Positions 28,888-38,428 of a DNA stretch of 64,000 bases are shown in pieces. The stretch spans positions 124,001 through 188,000 of the forward strand of contig NZ_BJNE01000003.1 of assembly GCF_006539525.1 (NCBI RefSeq), read 5' to 3'. The stretch's first letter is position 1. Every line of letters begins with the position of its first letter. The translations under genes were made by a program, and so were the position numbers. This DNA is from Glutamicibacter nicotianae. Its GTDB lineage: Bacteria > Actinomycetota > Actinomycetes > Actinomycetales > Micrococcaceae. Below the pieces are notes generated by a model, which saw nothing but the letters and a program-made list of their open reading frames with translations, had not been told where the DNA came from and ran no database searches.

Positions 28888-29388
28888 GTGGCTCAGAACG
28901 CTGAAGAAACCACTGAATTCGAGGGTGAGACCCCTTCGACCTACACTACCGAGACCGCAGCTTCGACTGTTGTTGCTGACACCGAGCGCGCTCCACTGAC
29001 CGTGCCAGGTGCGGCTGTTGGCCGTCGCAAGCAGGCTATCGCCCGCGTTCGCCTGGTACCAGGCTCCGGCAAGTGGACCGTAAACGGTCGCGAGCTGGAC
29101 AACTTCTTCCCAAACAAGCTGCACCAGCAGGATGTTAACGAACCATTCAAGGTTCTGGGTCTGGAAGGCGCATACGACGTTATCGCACGCATCAACGGCG
29201 GCGGCATCTCCGGTCAGGCTGGCGCACTGCGCCTGGGCATCGCCCGCGCCCTGAACGAGATCGACCGCGACGCGAACCGCGCCACCCTGAAGAAGGCCGG
29301 TTACCTGACCCGCGACGCACGCGTCATCGAGCGTAAGAAGGCTGGTCTGAAGAAGGCACGCAAGGCTTCGCAGTTCTCGAAGCGCTAA
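28888..29388 (+). CDS. rpsI: 30S ribosomal protein S9 (N-terminally extended)
   Basis: P-site contacting protein whose C-terminal KR tail touches tRNA. 166 residues; the S9 domain starts near residue 42 ([18 protein letters not shown]) and ends [10 protein letters not shown]. The first 40 residues are an acidic Thr/Glu-rich extension of a kind common in actinobacterial S9. TAGGAG precedes the GTG start. Confidence 0.97.
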   Translation: MAQNAEETTEFEGETPSTYTTETAASTVVADTERAPLTVPGAAVGRRKQAIARVRLVPGSGKWTVNGRELDNFFPNKLHQQDVNEPFKVLGLEGAYDVIARINGGGISGQAGALRLGIARALNEIDRDANRATLKKAGYLTRDARVIERKKAGLKKARKASQFSKR

Positions 29389-29407
29389 ACCTTACTTCAA
29401 GGTCTTT

Positions 29408-29449
29408 CCAAGGGCCCTGTCATCCTGCAAAGGATGCCAGGGCCCTTGG
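29408..29449 (+). terminator. Hairpin terminator after rpsI
   Basis: 12-bp stem (29408-29419 with 29438-29449) plus inner CATCCT/AGGATG stem. The tail (GGCATTTAAC) is poor in T, so termination may rely on stem strength. Confidence 0.65.
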
Positions 29450-29557
29450 GCATTTAACGCCGAGGAACGCAAAATGCTATTAAACTTTTCTCATATCACT
29501 GTTATTCCGGGGCTTTGAGCCATTTAAATCAATGCAGAGGGCATATGATTGAATGCG

Positions 29558-30904
29558 ATGGCAAGGTTATTTGGGACCGATGGGGTCCGAGGAAAAGCAA
29601 ACGAACTGTTAACTCCCGAGCTCGCGCTGGAACTGGCGCAGGCGGCATCCGTGGTGCTGGGCTTGAGCCAACCAGAGGACGGCTACAAGCCAGTCGCAGT
29701 GGTTGCCAAGGATCCGCGCATCAGCGGTGACTTCCTGTCCGCCGCAATCGAGGCCGGCCTGGCTGCCTCCGGCGTCGACGTGATGGATGCCGGCACGCTG
29801 CCCACTCCCGCGGCGGCATTCCTGGTGGGGGACTTGAACGCTGACTTCGGCGTCATGATTTCCGCCTCGCACAACGCGGCTCCGGATAACGGTATTAAGT
29901 TCTTGGCCCGTGGCGGCAAGAAGCTGGATGATGCGCTGGAAGACGCCATCGAAGCCTGCTTGAAGATGCCAAAGCCACGCCCAACCGGCGGCGAAGTAGG
30001 ACGAGTCTCGCGTTTCGCCGACGCTGAAGACCGCTACATCATGCACCTGCTGCAGGCACTGCCTAACCGGCTCGAGGGCTTGAAGGTAGTCCTGGACTGC
30101 GCCCACGGCGCTGCTTCGGGATGCTCCCCGGAGGTCTTCAAGGCTGCCGGCGCCGAAACCATCGTCATCGGCGCAGATCCGGATGGCATCAACATCAATG
30201 ACGGCTACGGCTCCACCCATCTGGAGAAGCTGCAGGCCGCTGTGCTGGAGCACGGAGCGGACTTGGGCATCGCCCACGACGGCGACGCCGACCGCTGCCT
30301 GGCCGTTGACCATGAAGGCACGATCGTTGACGGCGACCAGATCATGGCCATCATGGCACTGGACATGAAGGACCGCGGCGAGCTGAAGGACAACACCCTC
30401 GTTGCCACTGTGATGAGCAACCTCGGCCTGACCCTGGCCATGGAAGCTGCAGGCATCACCGTCAAGCAGACCGGCGTGGGTGACCGCTACGTGCTCGAAG
30501 GCATGCGTGAAGGCGACTTCTCCCTGGGCGGCGAGCAGTCCGGCCACGTGATCTTCTCCAAGCACGCCACCACCGGCGACGGTGTCCTGACCGGCCTGAT
30601 GATCGCGGCTCGTGTGAAGGCTACCGGCAAGACCTTGAAGGAACTTGCTGCTGTGCTGACAGTCCTGCCGCAGGTCCTGATCAATGTACGCGGCGTCGAC
30701 AAGGCCGGAGTTCCGGACTGCGATCCGCTGCAGGACGCTGTTGCCGCCGCCGAGGCCCGCTTGGGCACCACCGGTCGAGTGCTCTTGCGCCCATCGGGGA
30801 CCGAACCTGTAGTCCGCGTCATGGTCGAGGCGGCTACCCACGACCAGGCCCAGACAGAAGCTGAAACCCTGGCCGAGTCGGTCAAGGAGCACCTGTCCCT
30901 CTAG
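29558..30904 (+). CDS. glmM: Phosphoglucosamine mutase
   Basis: Converts glucosamine-6-P to glucosamine-1-P for UDP-GlcNAc and peptidoglycan. About 448 residues beginning [12 protein letters not shown]. The phosphoserine loop is [12 protein letters not shown]; metal-binding DGDADR and the C-terminal [12 protein letters not shown] phosphate site are present. ATG 29558 matches the family N-terminus; TTG 29549, three codons earlier, has an AGAGGG at good distance and is the alternative. Works with glmS at 36.5-38.4 kb in the same pathway. Confidence 0.96.
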   Translation: MARLFGTDGVRGKANELLTPELALELAQAASVVLGLSQPEDGYKPVAVVAKDPRISGDFLSAAIEAGLAASGVDVMDAGTLPTPAAAFLVGDLNADFGVMISASHNAAPDNGIKFLARGGKKLDDALEDAIEACLKMPKPRPTGGEVGRVSRFADAEDRYIMHLLQALPNRLEGLKVVLDCAHGAASGCSPEVFKAAGAETIVIGADPDGININDGYGSTHLEKLQAAVLEHGADLGIAHDGDADRCLAVDHEGTIVDGDQIMAIMALDMKDRGELKDNTLVATVMSNLGLTLAMEAAGITVKQTGVGDRYVLEGMREGDFSLGGEQSGHVIFSKHATTGDGVLTGLMIAARVKATGKTLKELAAVLTVLPQVLINVRGVDKAGVPDCDPLQDAVAAAEARLGTTGRVLLRPSGTEPVVRVMVEAATHDQAQTEAETLAESVKEHLSL

Positions 30905-30949
30905 GCTCTGCAACTGCCCAGCAACCACTACGTAAATATCAAGAAAACT

Positions 30950-30996
30950 CACACCCCCGCAGCGCGTTCCATACCGGAACACGTTGCGGGGGTGTG
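30950..30996 (+). terminator. Hairpin terminator after glmM
   Basis: 12-bp perfect stem CACACCCCCGCA (30950-30961) with 30985-30996, extended internally by CGTTCC/GGAAC pairing. There is no T-run, so efficiency is uncertain. Confidence 0.65.
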
Positions 30997-31052
30997 GCAT
31001 GCTAACTAGTAGGAACCGATCTGGGTTCGCGTTCTCGGAGAGAAGGACTTTC

Positions 31053-32423
31053 GTGACTCTACGCATCAGCGTGATCGGCACCGGCTACCTCGGTGCAACC
31101 CATGCCGCCTGCATGGCTGAACTGGGCTATGAAGTCATTGGACTGGACGTGGACACGGCCAAGCTCGAAGCCTTGGCCGCTGGTGTTCTGCCTTTCCACG
31201 AGCCGGGCCTGCCCGAGCTGCTGCGCAAGCACGTGGCCTCCGGGCGCCTGCGGTTCACCGACAGTTACGCAGAAGTCGCTGCCGGCGCGGATATCCACTT
31301 CATCACCGTGGGAACGCCGCAGCGTGCTGATTCGCAGTCCGCAGACATGTCCTACGTCGATGGTTCCGTGGACTCCCTGCTGGAGCATATCACCGGCGAA
31401 GCGCTGATTGTCGGCAAGTCCACCGTCCCGGTAGGCACCGCACGAAGGCTGAGCGAGAAGATTGCCCAATCTGCCAAGCAGGGAAGCGACATAGCGCTGG
31501 CCTGGAATCCAGAATTCCTGCGTGAGGGTTTTGCTGTCCAGGACACCCTGCGCCCCGACCGGCTGGTCTATGGATTGCAGGATGGGCGAGGCCTGGAACT
31601 GCTGCGCAAAGTCTATGCTCCGATCCTCGCCTTGGACACGCCGGAGATCGCCACGGATCTGGAAACCGCGGAACTGGTCAAGGTCGCGGCCAACGCCTTC
31701 CTGGCTACCAAGATTTCCTTCATCAATGCTTTTGCCGAAGTCACGGAGACCGTGGGTGGCGACATCAAGGTCCTCGCCGACGCCATTGGGCACGATAAGC
31801 GCATTGGACGCCGCTTCCTGAACGCCGGGGTGGGGTTTGGCGGTGGATGCCTGCCGAAGGACATCCGCGCGCTCCAAGCCCGGGTCAGCGAGCTTGGGTT
31901 GAGCCAGACCATGGGCTTCTTGGCAGAAGTCGACCAGATCAACCTGCGCCGCCGCGACCGCGTGGTCTCGCTCGCCTCGCACATGCTCGGCAACGAGCTG
32001 GCAGGCAAGCAAGTGTGCGTACTCGGCGTGACCTTCAAGCCGGACAGCGACGACGTGCGCGACTCTCCAGCCCTGGATATCGCCGTACGCCTGTACAACG
32101 AAGGCGCTGAAGTCTCGGTCTACGACCCAGAAGGCAACGCCAACGCTGCCCGGCGCTTCCCGCGCTTGAACTATGTGGACTCCTGCAAGGAAGCCGCGCA
32201 GAAGGCAGATTTGACCTTGGTGCTGACCGAATGGAACGAGTTCCGGGAAATGAACCCGTCCGACCTTGCCGACGTGGTTGCAAGCAAGCAGCTAATCGAC
32301 GGTCGCAATGTCCTGGACCGCCCAGAATGGCGGAAGCAGGGCTGGACCATCACCGGCCCGGGAGAGTACTTCGAGCTGGGCAACATGGCTCCGGCGACCA
32401 CCTCGATTCCGGCGCAGGCCTGA
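31053..32423 (+). CDS. UDP-glucose/GDP-mannose dehydrogenase family protein
   Basis: Predicted to oxidise UDP-glucose to UDP-glucuronate (or a related nucleotide sugar) with two NAD+, feeding surface polysaccharide. 456 residues: Rossmann motif VIGTGYLGATHAA (7-19), NPEFLREG (152-159), catalytic Cys266 in GFGGGCLPKD, and the C-terminal domain with GVTFKPDSDDVRDSPA. GTG 31053 is chosen because GAAGGA (31042-31047) precedes it and the family starts here; the frame is open 23 codons further. Exact substrate cannot be decided from sequence alone. Confidence 0.93.
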   Translation: MTLRISVIGTGYLGATHAACMAELGYEVIGLDVDTAKLEALAAGVLPFHEPGLPELLRKHVASGRLRFTDSYAEVAAGADIHFITVGTPQRADSQSADMSYVDGSVDSLLEHITGEALIVGKSTVPVGTARRLSEKIAQSAKQGSDIALAWNPEFLREGFAVQDTLRPDRLVYGLQDGRGLELLRKVYAPILALDTPEIATDLETAELVKVAANAFLATKISFINAFAEVTETVGGDIKVLADAIGHDKRIGRRFLNAGVGFGGGCLPKDIRALQARVSELGLSQTMGFLAEVDQINLRRRDRVVSLASHMLGNELAGKQVCVLGVTFKPDSDDVRDSPALDIAVRLYNEGAEVSVYDPEGNANAARRFPRLNYVDSCKEAAQKADLTLVLTEWNEFREMNPSDLADVVASKQLIDGRNVLDRPEWRKQGWTITGPGEYFELGNMAPATTSIPAQA

Positions 32424-32442
32424 ACGGTGTAGCCGGACATGG

Positions 32443-32480
32443 AAGGGGCGGTTCTCCGCATTAGGAGAACCGCCCCTTCT
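32443..32480. terminator. Bidirectional terminator between convergent genes
   Basis: 15-bp perfect stem AAGGGGCGGTTCTCC (32443-32457) with 32464-32478, loop GCATTA. It lies between the UDP-sugar dehydrogenase (plus) and nnr (minus) and can serve both. Confidence 0.85.
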
Positions 32481-32498
32481 ACGTGTTGCCTACGCAGG

Positions 32499-34025
32499 CT
32501 AGAAGCCGAACTGCTTCATGACCTTGGGAAGATTATCGATCAGGCGAGAAGCATTCACGGTGCCGTCCGCGGCGGTCACCCGGCCCAGATGGCCGTGGAT
32601 GTACGCCGCGCACGCAGTCAACTCCATCATGCGGCGGTTGGGCACGGTTCGCAGGCCTTTAGTGCCCGTCAGCGAGCTGTCGGAGAGCATGTAGCCGAGG
32701 ATGCCGGTCAAGACATCTCCGCTGCCCGCAGTGGCCAGTTCCGGTGCTGAGTGGCTCACCATCAGGCTGTCGCCATTAGGCGCAACAATGTAGCTGGTGG
32801 GGCCCTTGAGCAGGACTACAGCGTTGTAAGCCAGGGCGGCCCAACGGGTCCAGCGAATCGGGTCCTGGGAAAGCTCATCAGGAGTGATCTTCACGCCCGC
32901 GCGGCCGAGCAGCATACGAAGTTCCTTTGCATGGGGCGTCAGCACGCGGGGCTGCTCGCTGGGCCCGGCAGGAACCACATCCAGGCCGGATGCGTCGATG
33001 ACAGCTGGCTGGGGGCTTGCGAAGACATCAGCGATGGCACCAGTCGGGGGAGTGCGTCCGTCCAATCCCGGTCCAATAGCCCAAGCCTTGATCTTGGCGC
33101 TCTTGCCGTGGATCTGGCGGCGCGAGAATGACAGCGCTTCCTTGATCTGCTCATCATCCAACGGCACGGACTCCGGCACGGAGACTGCCATAAGCGGCTG
33201 GATGGAATCGGGTACGTGCGTGCGGAGCAGCCCGACCCCGCAAGCCACGGCGGCCTTGGCAGTCAGCTGGGCAGCTCCGGGATACAGGTCGGAACCGGCG
33301 ATGAGGCCAAGGACTCCACGCTGGTATTTGTGGCGTCCGGCATCCCGCCAGGAGCGGTGCTGGTCCAGCAGCTCGCGGGCAGCCTGCTCGTCCACTAGCT
33401 GGGTGCCGGGCTGGACGGAAGAAAAGTCGAATTCCAGATCAGCCACGGTGATCTCGCCGGTAACCAGCGGTCCATCCACGGACAGCAGGCCGGCCTTCAT
33501 GGCGCCGAAGGTCACCGTGCGTTCAGCTCGGAGAACCGAGTCCTGCGCAACGCCGGTTTCAGGGTCCAACCCTGAGGGAACATCGCAAGCCAGCACCCGT
33601 ACGCCAGCCGGAACCGACGGCACGTCGGAACCGGCTCGATATCCAAGACCATAGATGGCGTCGATAACGAGCGAGGCATTCGCTAGTTCGCCGCCGCCAT
33701 CTGATAGATCCAGTATGGTGCCGCCGGCGGCTTGGTACGCTGCAGCAGCCTCTGCGTTAATCTGCTCGTGGCATTGCAGAGCCAGCGTGGAAATCTTTTG
33801 CTGCTGAAGCTCTGCCAGTGCATACAAGCCATCGCCACCGTTGTTGCCCGGGCCGATCAGTCCGACCACGAACGCCGGTTCGGTGCTGTGTCCTTCGGCC
33901 AGCATGGCGACAGCCGTTGAAGCCAAATGGGCGGCGGCTTGCTTCATTAAGCTGGTCTCGCCCCGCTTGGATTTCTCCTGGGCTTCAACCGCACGAATTT
34001 GCGCAACACTGTAGACAGGAATCAT
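32499..34025 (-). CDS. nnr: Bifunctional NAD(P)H-hydrate epimerase / ADP-dependent dehydratase
   Basis: Repairs hydrated NAD(P)H. 508 residues from the ATG at 34025. The N-terminal YjeF/NnrE domain has GPGNNGGDGLYAL and CDVPSGLDPETG; the C-terminal NnrD kinase-fold domain has GLIAGSDLYPGAAQL, PHAKELRMLLG and the ATAGSGDVLTGIL motif. MIPVYSVAQIRAVE fits the family N-terminus; an upstream in-frame start would add six residues. A TATTGT box seven bases before the ATG suggests a leaderless mRNA. acpS lies upstream on the same strand, a common neighbour. Confidence 0.95.
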   Translation of the reverse strand: MIPVYSVAQIRAVEAQEKSKRGETSLMKQAAAHLASTAVAMLAEGHSTEPAFVVGLIGPGNNGGDGLYALAELQQQKISTLALQCHEQINAEAAAAYQAAGGTILDLSDGGGELANASLVIDAIYGLGYRAGSDVPSVPAGVRVLACDVPSGLDPETGVAQDSVLRAERTVTFGAMKAGLLSVDGPLVTGEITVADLEFDFSSVQPGTQLVDEQAARELLDQHRSWRDAGRHKYQRGVLGLIAGSDLYPGAAQLTAKAAVACGVGLLRTHVPDSIQPLMAVSVPESVPLDDEQIKEALSFSRRQIHGKSAKIKAWAIGPGLDGRTPPTGAIADVFASPQPAVIDASGLDVVPAGPSEQPRVLTPHAKELRMLLGRAGVKITPDELSQDPIRWTRWAALAYNAVVLLKGPTSYIVAPNGDSLMVSHSAPELATAGSGDVLTGILGYMLSDSSLTGTKGLRTVPNRRMMELTACAAYIHGHLGRVTAADGTVNASRLIDNLPKVMKQFGF

Positions 34026-34108
34026 AAGACAAACAATACTCAAGGCTTCTGTGCGATGCCCTATTTAATGAGATACGTGTCGTTATTCCTTCGTCGTGGC
34101 GTTGGTGC

Positions 34109-34459
34109 TCAGCGTTCGGCAACCACCATTGCGATCGCCATGTCGCCATCGTGGGACATGGTCAGGTGCCAGGATTTGATGCCGCGCAGCTCGCTGGCTG
34201 CGGCCACTGAGCCGGTGTTGTGAATCTGGGGATCACCGGCTTCGTCCTTGCGGATGGTGCAGTCCTGCCAGTTCATCCCGGCAGGAGCGCCCAGTGCTTT
34301 GGCGATTGCTTCCTTGGCTGCGAAACGGGCTGCAAGAGAACGCAGGGGCAGGTCCCGTTCTTCTTCGGTGAAGAGCCGGTCGCGCAACCGTGGAGTCTTC
34401 TCGAGCTGACGACCGAAACGTGGCACATCAACGATGTCCACTCCAATACCTGCAATCAT
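34109..34459 (-). CDS. acpS: Holo-[acyl-carrier-protein] synthase
   Basis: Transfers 4'-phosphopantetheine from CoA to acyl carrier protein. 116 residues: [16 protein letters not shown] with the Mg-binding Asp, [14 protein letters not shown] with the second ligand Glu, and [21 protein letters not shown] 34459 matches the family start; the frame continues 11 codons upstream. A TAAACT box sits seven bases before the ATG. It pairs with nnr downstream. Confidence 0.95.
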   Translation of the reverse strand: MIAGIGVDIVDVPRFGRQLEKTPRLRDRLFTEEERDLPLRSLAARFAAKEAIAKALGAPAGMNWQDCTIRKDEAGDPQIHNTGSVAAASELRGIKSWHLTMSHDGDMAIAMVVAER

Positions 34460-34466
34460 GCCTATC

Positions 34467-34472
34467 AGTTTA
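34467..34472 (-). promoter_or_regulatory. -10 box of leaderless acpS mRNA
   Basis: On the minus strand TAAACT (34472 to 34467) is followed by seven bases (GATAGGC) and then the ATG at 34459. Confidence 0.45.
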
Positions 34473-34559
34473 ACCAGTGCCTGCCAAGGCAAAAAAATTA
34501 CAGACTAGTAGGGAAACAATTCAGATTGTCGGTGGTGTGATGTTTTATTGATCTTGGAG

Positions 34560-34568
34560 AAAGAACCG
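34560..34568. repeat. Left copy of 9-bp direct repeat flanking the DUF262 gene
   Basis: AAAGAACCG at 34560-34568, 19 bases before the DUF262 gene start. The identical 9-mer recurs at 36484-36492, 30 bases after its stop. Could be a target-site duplication or recombination joint, or chance. Confidence 0.4.
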
Positions 34569-34587
34569 AATCTGATGAAAGCGCCTG

Positions 34588-36453
34588 ATGGAAACTCACA
34601 CACGCAGCCCACGCGACCTTTTTGAAGGAAAAGAGCACTACGAAATCCCGGCTTTTCAGCGTCCTTACGTATGGACGGAAGAAGATCAATGGGCACCTTT
34701 ATGGGACGATGTTCGAAAGGTTGCAGAAACCTACATCGCAGTGAAACAGGCAGATTCCGAGGCGGAGCCTGAAATCCAACACTTCATGGGTGCTGTAGTT
34801 TACGAGTCAAAAAAGCCGATTGCAGGCGATGTTACTCGCCACGATGTCATTGATGGTCAGCAACGAATGACCACAATCCAGATCCTTCTTGATGCTGTGC
34901 ACGTCGTCCTAGAGCATCGCGGACACATTGATCAGGCTGAATCCTTGGAAGAGCTGATAATCAATGGCGCGGCGCGGTTCAAAGGTAAGCGGGAGAGATT
35001 TAAGTTGTGGCCTTCTCAGACTGACCGCAAAGCATTTGAATTTGCTATGGATCCTGCGTCGGATGACAGCGTCGAGCACAGAATCGTTGAAGCGCACAAG
35101 TTCTTTCACAATGAAGCCAAAGATTGGATCCTAGGGACTTCAAATGAAGATGCGATCGTCCCGCCTGGAGACGAATCCTTACGAGTTGAAGCCTTGAGCT
35201 CAACGCTTCAAGACAGATTGCTCCTGGTCGCGATAGATCTAACCGGGCACGATGATTCTCAGCTCATTTTTGAGACACTGAATGATCGCGGCACTCCGCT
35301 GCTCAAAGCAGACCTAATCAAGAACTGGGTTTTCCGGAAAGGCGAGCAAATTCAGGCCGACGTAACTAGGTGGGCCGACGACCTTTGGGCCGAATTCGAC
35401 GGAGAATGGTGGCGATCTGAGGTCCGCCAGGGCCGACTCACACGTTCTAGGGTCGATATCTTCTTGCATTATTGGATGACCATGCGCATGCAAGATGAAT
35501 TTAAAGCAGATCAGGTTTTCCGCGCATTTAAAGAATACGCAGAGCCGTTTATGCGGACCGCGACTGACGCAGAGCGTTTGCTGAACGAACTTCGGAAAGA
35601 TGCTGATACGTTCCACGAGTTCTCGATACTTGAAAAAAGCACTCCGGAAGGTCAGTTCTACGTTCGCGTGATTGATCGTCTGGATATGGCCGCAACTACT
35701 CCGGTTTTCCTCTGGATGCTATCGGCGAACCACGCTGTACCCGCCGAGCAACGTCGCATCGCGTTGGAGGCACTGGAAAGTTGGGCGATCCGACGTATGC
35801 TACTTCGGTTGACTTCTAAGGATATGAATAAGTTTGCCATTGTAATTCTCAAGATGCTGGAATCCTGTAGCAAAGATGAAGTGGGCGACAAGCTGGTCGA
35901 GTTCCTCGCCAACCAAACATCTGAAACGAGAAGGTGGCCAGTTGATTCTGAGATGCAATCAGTTCTCTCAACTCAACGTGTTTATGGTTTTATCCGGCAG
36001 GACCGTCTGCGTGTTATTTTCATTGCTATTGAGCAGCACCTTAGGACGCAAAACTCGAAATACGAAGCCATTAGTCTGCCAGAAAAACTCGAAATTGAGC
36101 ACTTAATGCCACGAGGCTGGCGTACTCATTGGGACACTGACCCGAAAATGGAACTGGAGCGTGCACAAGAACGCGATGTGCTCGTCAATTCTCTTGGAAA
36201 CCTAACTCTAATTACGAAATCGTTGAATGGTTCCTTATCTAACCGTCCTTGGACCGATCAAGAAGCGAAAGGCATGAGGGACGGTGGAGCGCCGGGTACT
36301 GGAAAGCACAGCCTTTTGGATGAATATAGTCTGCTGGTTTTGAATAAGAAGATACTCTCTAATCATGTAGAGGGCTGGAACGAGAACGATATTACAGCCC
36401 GTTCGGCATCATTGGTCGAGAGCATTTGTGAAGTTTGGAAAAGGCCGAATTAA
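34588..36453 (+). CDS. DUF262/DUF1524 protein, GmrSD-like (putative modification-dependent restriction or defence)
   Basis: 621 residues. An N-terminal DUF262 (ParB/GmrS-like) domain has IPAFQRPYVW (20-29), the nucleotide-linked DGQQR motif (89-93) and FETLNDRGTPLLKADLIKN (228-246). A helical middle leads to a C-terminal DUF1524 HNH-type nuclease domain with EIEHLMPRGW (502-511) and NSLGNLTLI (534-542). GmrSD and related proteins with this pair cut glucosylated or otherwise modified phage DNA; that role is inferred here. The gene is AT-richer than its neighbours (two 60-base lines counted: 28 and 25 G+C, against 36 in a glmS line) and stands alone between acpS and glmS, indicating acquisition. 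ATG 34588 has GAAAG six bases upstream. No partner gene is adjacent. Confidence 0.88.
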   Translation: METHTRSPRDLFEGKEHYEIPAFQRPYVWTEEDQWAPLWDDVRKVAETYIAVKQADSEAEPEIQHFMGAVVYESKKPIAGDVTRHDVIDGQQRMTTIQILLDAVHVVLEHRGHIDQAESLEELIINGAARFKGKRERFKLWPSQTDRKAFEFAMDPASDDSVEHRIVEAHKFFHNEAKDWILGTSNEDAIVPPGDESLRVEALSSTLQDRLLLVAIDLTGHDDSQLIFETLNDRGTPLLKADLIKNWVFRKGEQIQADVTRWADDLWAEFDGEWWRSEVRQGRLTRSRVDIFLHYWMTMRMQDEFKADQVFRAFKEYAEPFMRTATDAERLLNELRKDADTFHEFSILEKSTPEGQFYVRVIDRLDMAATTPVFLWMLSANHAVPAEQRRIALEALESWAIRRMLLRLTSKDMNKFAIVILKMLESCSKDEVGDKLVEFLANQTSETRRWPVDSEMQSVLSTQRVYGFIRQDRLRVIFIAIEQHLRTQNSKYEAISLPEKLEIEHLMPRGWRTHWDTDPKMELERAQERDVLVNSLGNLTLITKSLNGSLSNRPWTDQEAKGMRDGGAPGTGKHSLLDEYSLLVLNKKILSNHVEGWNENDITARSASLVESICEVWKRPN

Positions 36454-36483
36454 CAAGAACTCTCGACTGTCGACCACTTTTCC

Positions 36484-36492
36484 AAAGAACCG
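36484..36492. repeat. Right copy of 9-bp direct repeat flanking the DUF262 gene
   Basis: AAAGAACCG, identical to 34560-34568 and in the same orientation, just before the glmS terminator. Confidence 0.4.
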
Positions 36493-36495
36493 TAA

Positions 36496-36530
36496 ATAAA
36501 AATGCGGCGTCCTCTAAGAGGACGCCGCAT
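36496..36530 (-). terminator. Intrinsic terminator of glmS
   Basis: On the minus strand a 13-bp stem (36530-36518 with 36514-36502) with a three-base loop is followed by TTTTTATTT. It may also stop transcripts from the DUF262 gene on the plus strand, though that side lacks a T-run. Confidence 0.9.
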
Positions 36531-36549
36531 CTACTTGATACTGGGTGGA

Positions 36550-38421
36550 TTACTCCACGGTCACCGACTTGGCCAGGTTACGTGGCTGGTCAACATCGAA
36601 GCCCTTCGCGGATGCCAGCTCGCAAGCGAAGATCTGCAGTGGCACAGTGGCCAGCAGCGGCATCAGCAGGGTTGGGGTTTCAGGTACGTAGAAGACCCAC
36701 TCGGAGAAGTCCTTGACGGCGGAATCGCCGTCTTCGGCAATAACCAAGGTCTTGGCGCCACGGGCGCGGACTTCCTGGATATTGGAGACAACCTTGGAGT
36801 GCAGCGAGTCGCGGCCACGAGGGGAAGGAACTACCACGAACACCGGCTGGCCATCGTCGATCAGCGCGATAGGACCGTGCTTCAGCTCGCCGGCGGCGAA
36901 GCCTTCGGCGTGGATGTAGGCGATTTCCTTGAGCTTCAAGGCGCCTTCCATTGCCACCGGGTAGCCGACGTGGCGGCCCAGGAATAGCACGGAGTTGGCT
37001 TCCGACATGTTGCGTGCCAGATCCTTGATCTCGTCCGCACGGTCCAGGATGTCCTGGATCTTGGAAGGGATCTTGCCCAGATCGGCAAGGATGTCCTTGA
37101 TCTGGCCCTGGAACAGGTTGCCGCGCAACTGCGCCAGGTACAGGCCCAGCAGGTAGGTCGCGGTGATCTGCGCCAGGAATGCCTTGGTGGAAGCCACAGC
37201 GATTTCTGGACCCGCGTGGGTGTACAGCACTGCATCCGACTCGCGTGGGATGGTCGATCCGTTGGTGTTGCAGATCGACATGGTCTTGGCGCCCTGCTCC
37301 TTGGCGTAACGCACGGCCATCAGGGTGTCCATGGTTTCGCCGGACTGGGAGATCGAAACGATCAGGGTCTTGTCGTCAACGATTGGCTCGCGGTAGCGGA
37401 ACTCGTGGGAGAGCTCGACCTCGACCGGGATACGGCACCAGGACTCGATCGCGTACTTGGCAACGGAGCCGGCGTAGGCCGAAGTGCCGCAAGCAAGAAC
37501 CACGATCTTGGAGATGGCAGCCAGCTCTTCCGGAGCGATTCGCAGTTCGTCCAGGGTCAGACGGCCATCGGCGTCCGAGCGGCCCAGCAGGGTATCGGCA
37601 ACAGCTGCCGGCTGGTCGAAGATTTCCTTCTCCATGAAGGATGGGAAGCCGCCCTTTTCAGCGCTGGCTGCGTCCCAGTCAACGGTGAATTCCTTGCCTT
37701 CGGCAGGGTTGCCTTCGAAATCGGTGATGGAGTGGGTATCCGGGGTGATGGTAACGATCTGGTCCTGGCCCAGCTCGACGGCGCGACGGGTGAAGTCGAT
37801 GAAGCCGGAGACGTCCGAACCCAGGAAGTTCTCGCCTTCGCCCAGGCCCAGAACGAGAGGGGAATTGCGGCGGGCCGCGACGACAACGCCTGGGTGGTCC
37901 TGGTGAACGGCCAAGAGGGTGAAAGCACCTTCCAGCTGCTGAACAGCAAGCTGCATGGCGCGGGTCAAATCGCCCTCCGCCTCGGTGCTGTAGAGCTTGC
38001 CCAGCAGCGCTGCGGCAACCTCGGTATCGGTATCCGAGAGGAATTCAACGCCCTCGGCTGCCAAACCGGCCTTGATGCCGGCGAAGTTTTCAATAATTCC
38101 GTTGTGGATCATGGCAAGCTTGCCACCATCGGCCAGGTGAGGGTGAGCGTTCTGATCGCTCGGTCCACCGTGGGTTGCCCAACGGGTATGCCCAATGCCG
38201 GTCATCGACTGAGGCAAAGGGGACTCGGCAATTTCATTTTCAAGGTTGACCAGCTTGCCGGCCTTCTTCCGAGAATGAATGGCGCCGTCGGCAACTACCG
38301 CGACTCCAGCCGAGTCGTAGCCTCGGTATTCCAAACGACGCAAACCTTCAATTAGAACGTCGAGGGCGCCGTGCTCGGCGATCTGGCTCGAGGTTCCTGC
38401 ATATCCAACAATTCCGCACAT
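36550..38421 (-). CDS. glmS: Glutamine--fructose-6-phosphate aminotransferase (isomerising)
   Basis: First committed step to UDP-GlcNAc: fructose-6-P + Gln to glucosamine-6-P. 623 residues. N-terminal Ntn amidotransferase with nucleophile Cys2 (MCGIVGYAG), HTRWATHG and NGIIENF; two SIS isomerase domains (VLACGTSAYAG, SISQSGETMDT, EGALKLKEIAYIHAEGFAAGELKHG); C-terminal LAKSVTVE. No Shine-Dalgarno precedes the ATG; a TAGGAT box seven bases upstream suggests a leaderless message, so glmS-ribozyme control is excluded. Divergent from coaA. Confidence 0.97.
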   Translation of the reverse strand: MCGIVGYAGTSSQIAEHGALDVLIEGLRRLEYRGYDSAGVAVVADGAIHSRKKAGKLVNLENEIAESPLPQSMTGIGHTRWATHGGPSDQNAHPHLADGGKLAMIHNGIIENFAGIKAGLAAEGVEFLSDTDTEVAAALLGKLYSTEAEGDLTRAMQLAVQQLEGAFTLLAVHQDHPGVVVAARRNSPLVLGLGEGENFLGSDVSGFIDFTRRAVELGQDQIVTITPDTHSITDFEGNPAEGKEFTVDWDAASAEKGGFPSFMEKEIFDQPAAVADTLLGRSDADGRLTLDELRIAPEELAAISKIVVLACGTSAYAGSVAKYAIESWCRIPVEVELSHEFRYREPIVDDKTLIVSISQSGETMDTLMAVRYAKEQGAKTMSICNTNGSTIPRESDAVLYTHAGPEIAVASTKAFLAQITATYLLGLYLAQLRGNLFQGQIKDILADLGKIPSKIQDILDRADEIKDLARNMSEANSVLFLGRHVGYPVAMEGALKLKEIAYIHAEGFAAGELKHGPIALIDDGQPVFVVVPSPRGRDSLHSKVVSNIQEVRARGAKTLVIAEDGDSAVKDFSEWVFYVPETPTLLMPLLATVPLQIFACELASAKGFDVDQPRNLAKSVTVE

Positions 38422-38428
38422 GGGAAAA

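Noticed and set aside
34575-34625. Alternative start ATGAAAGCGCCTGATG for the DUF262 gene
   Set aside because: It is in another frame and stops after 16 codons; the frame from 34588 carries all motifs.
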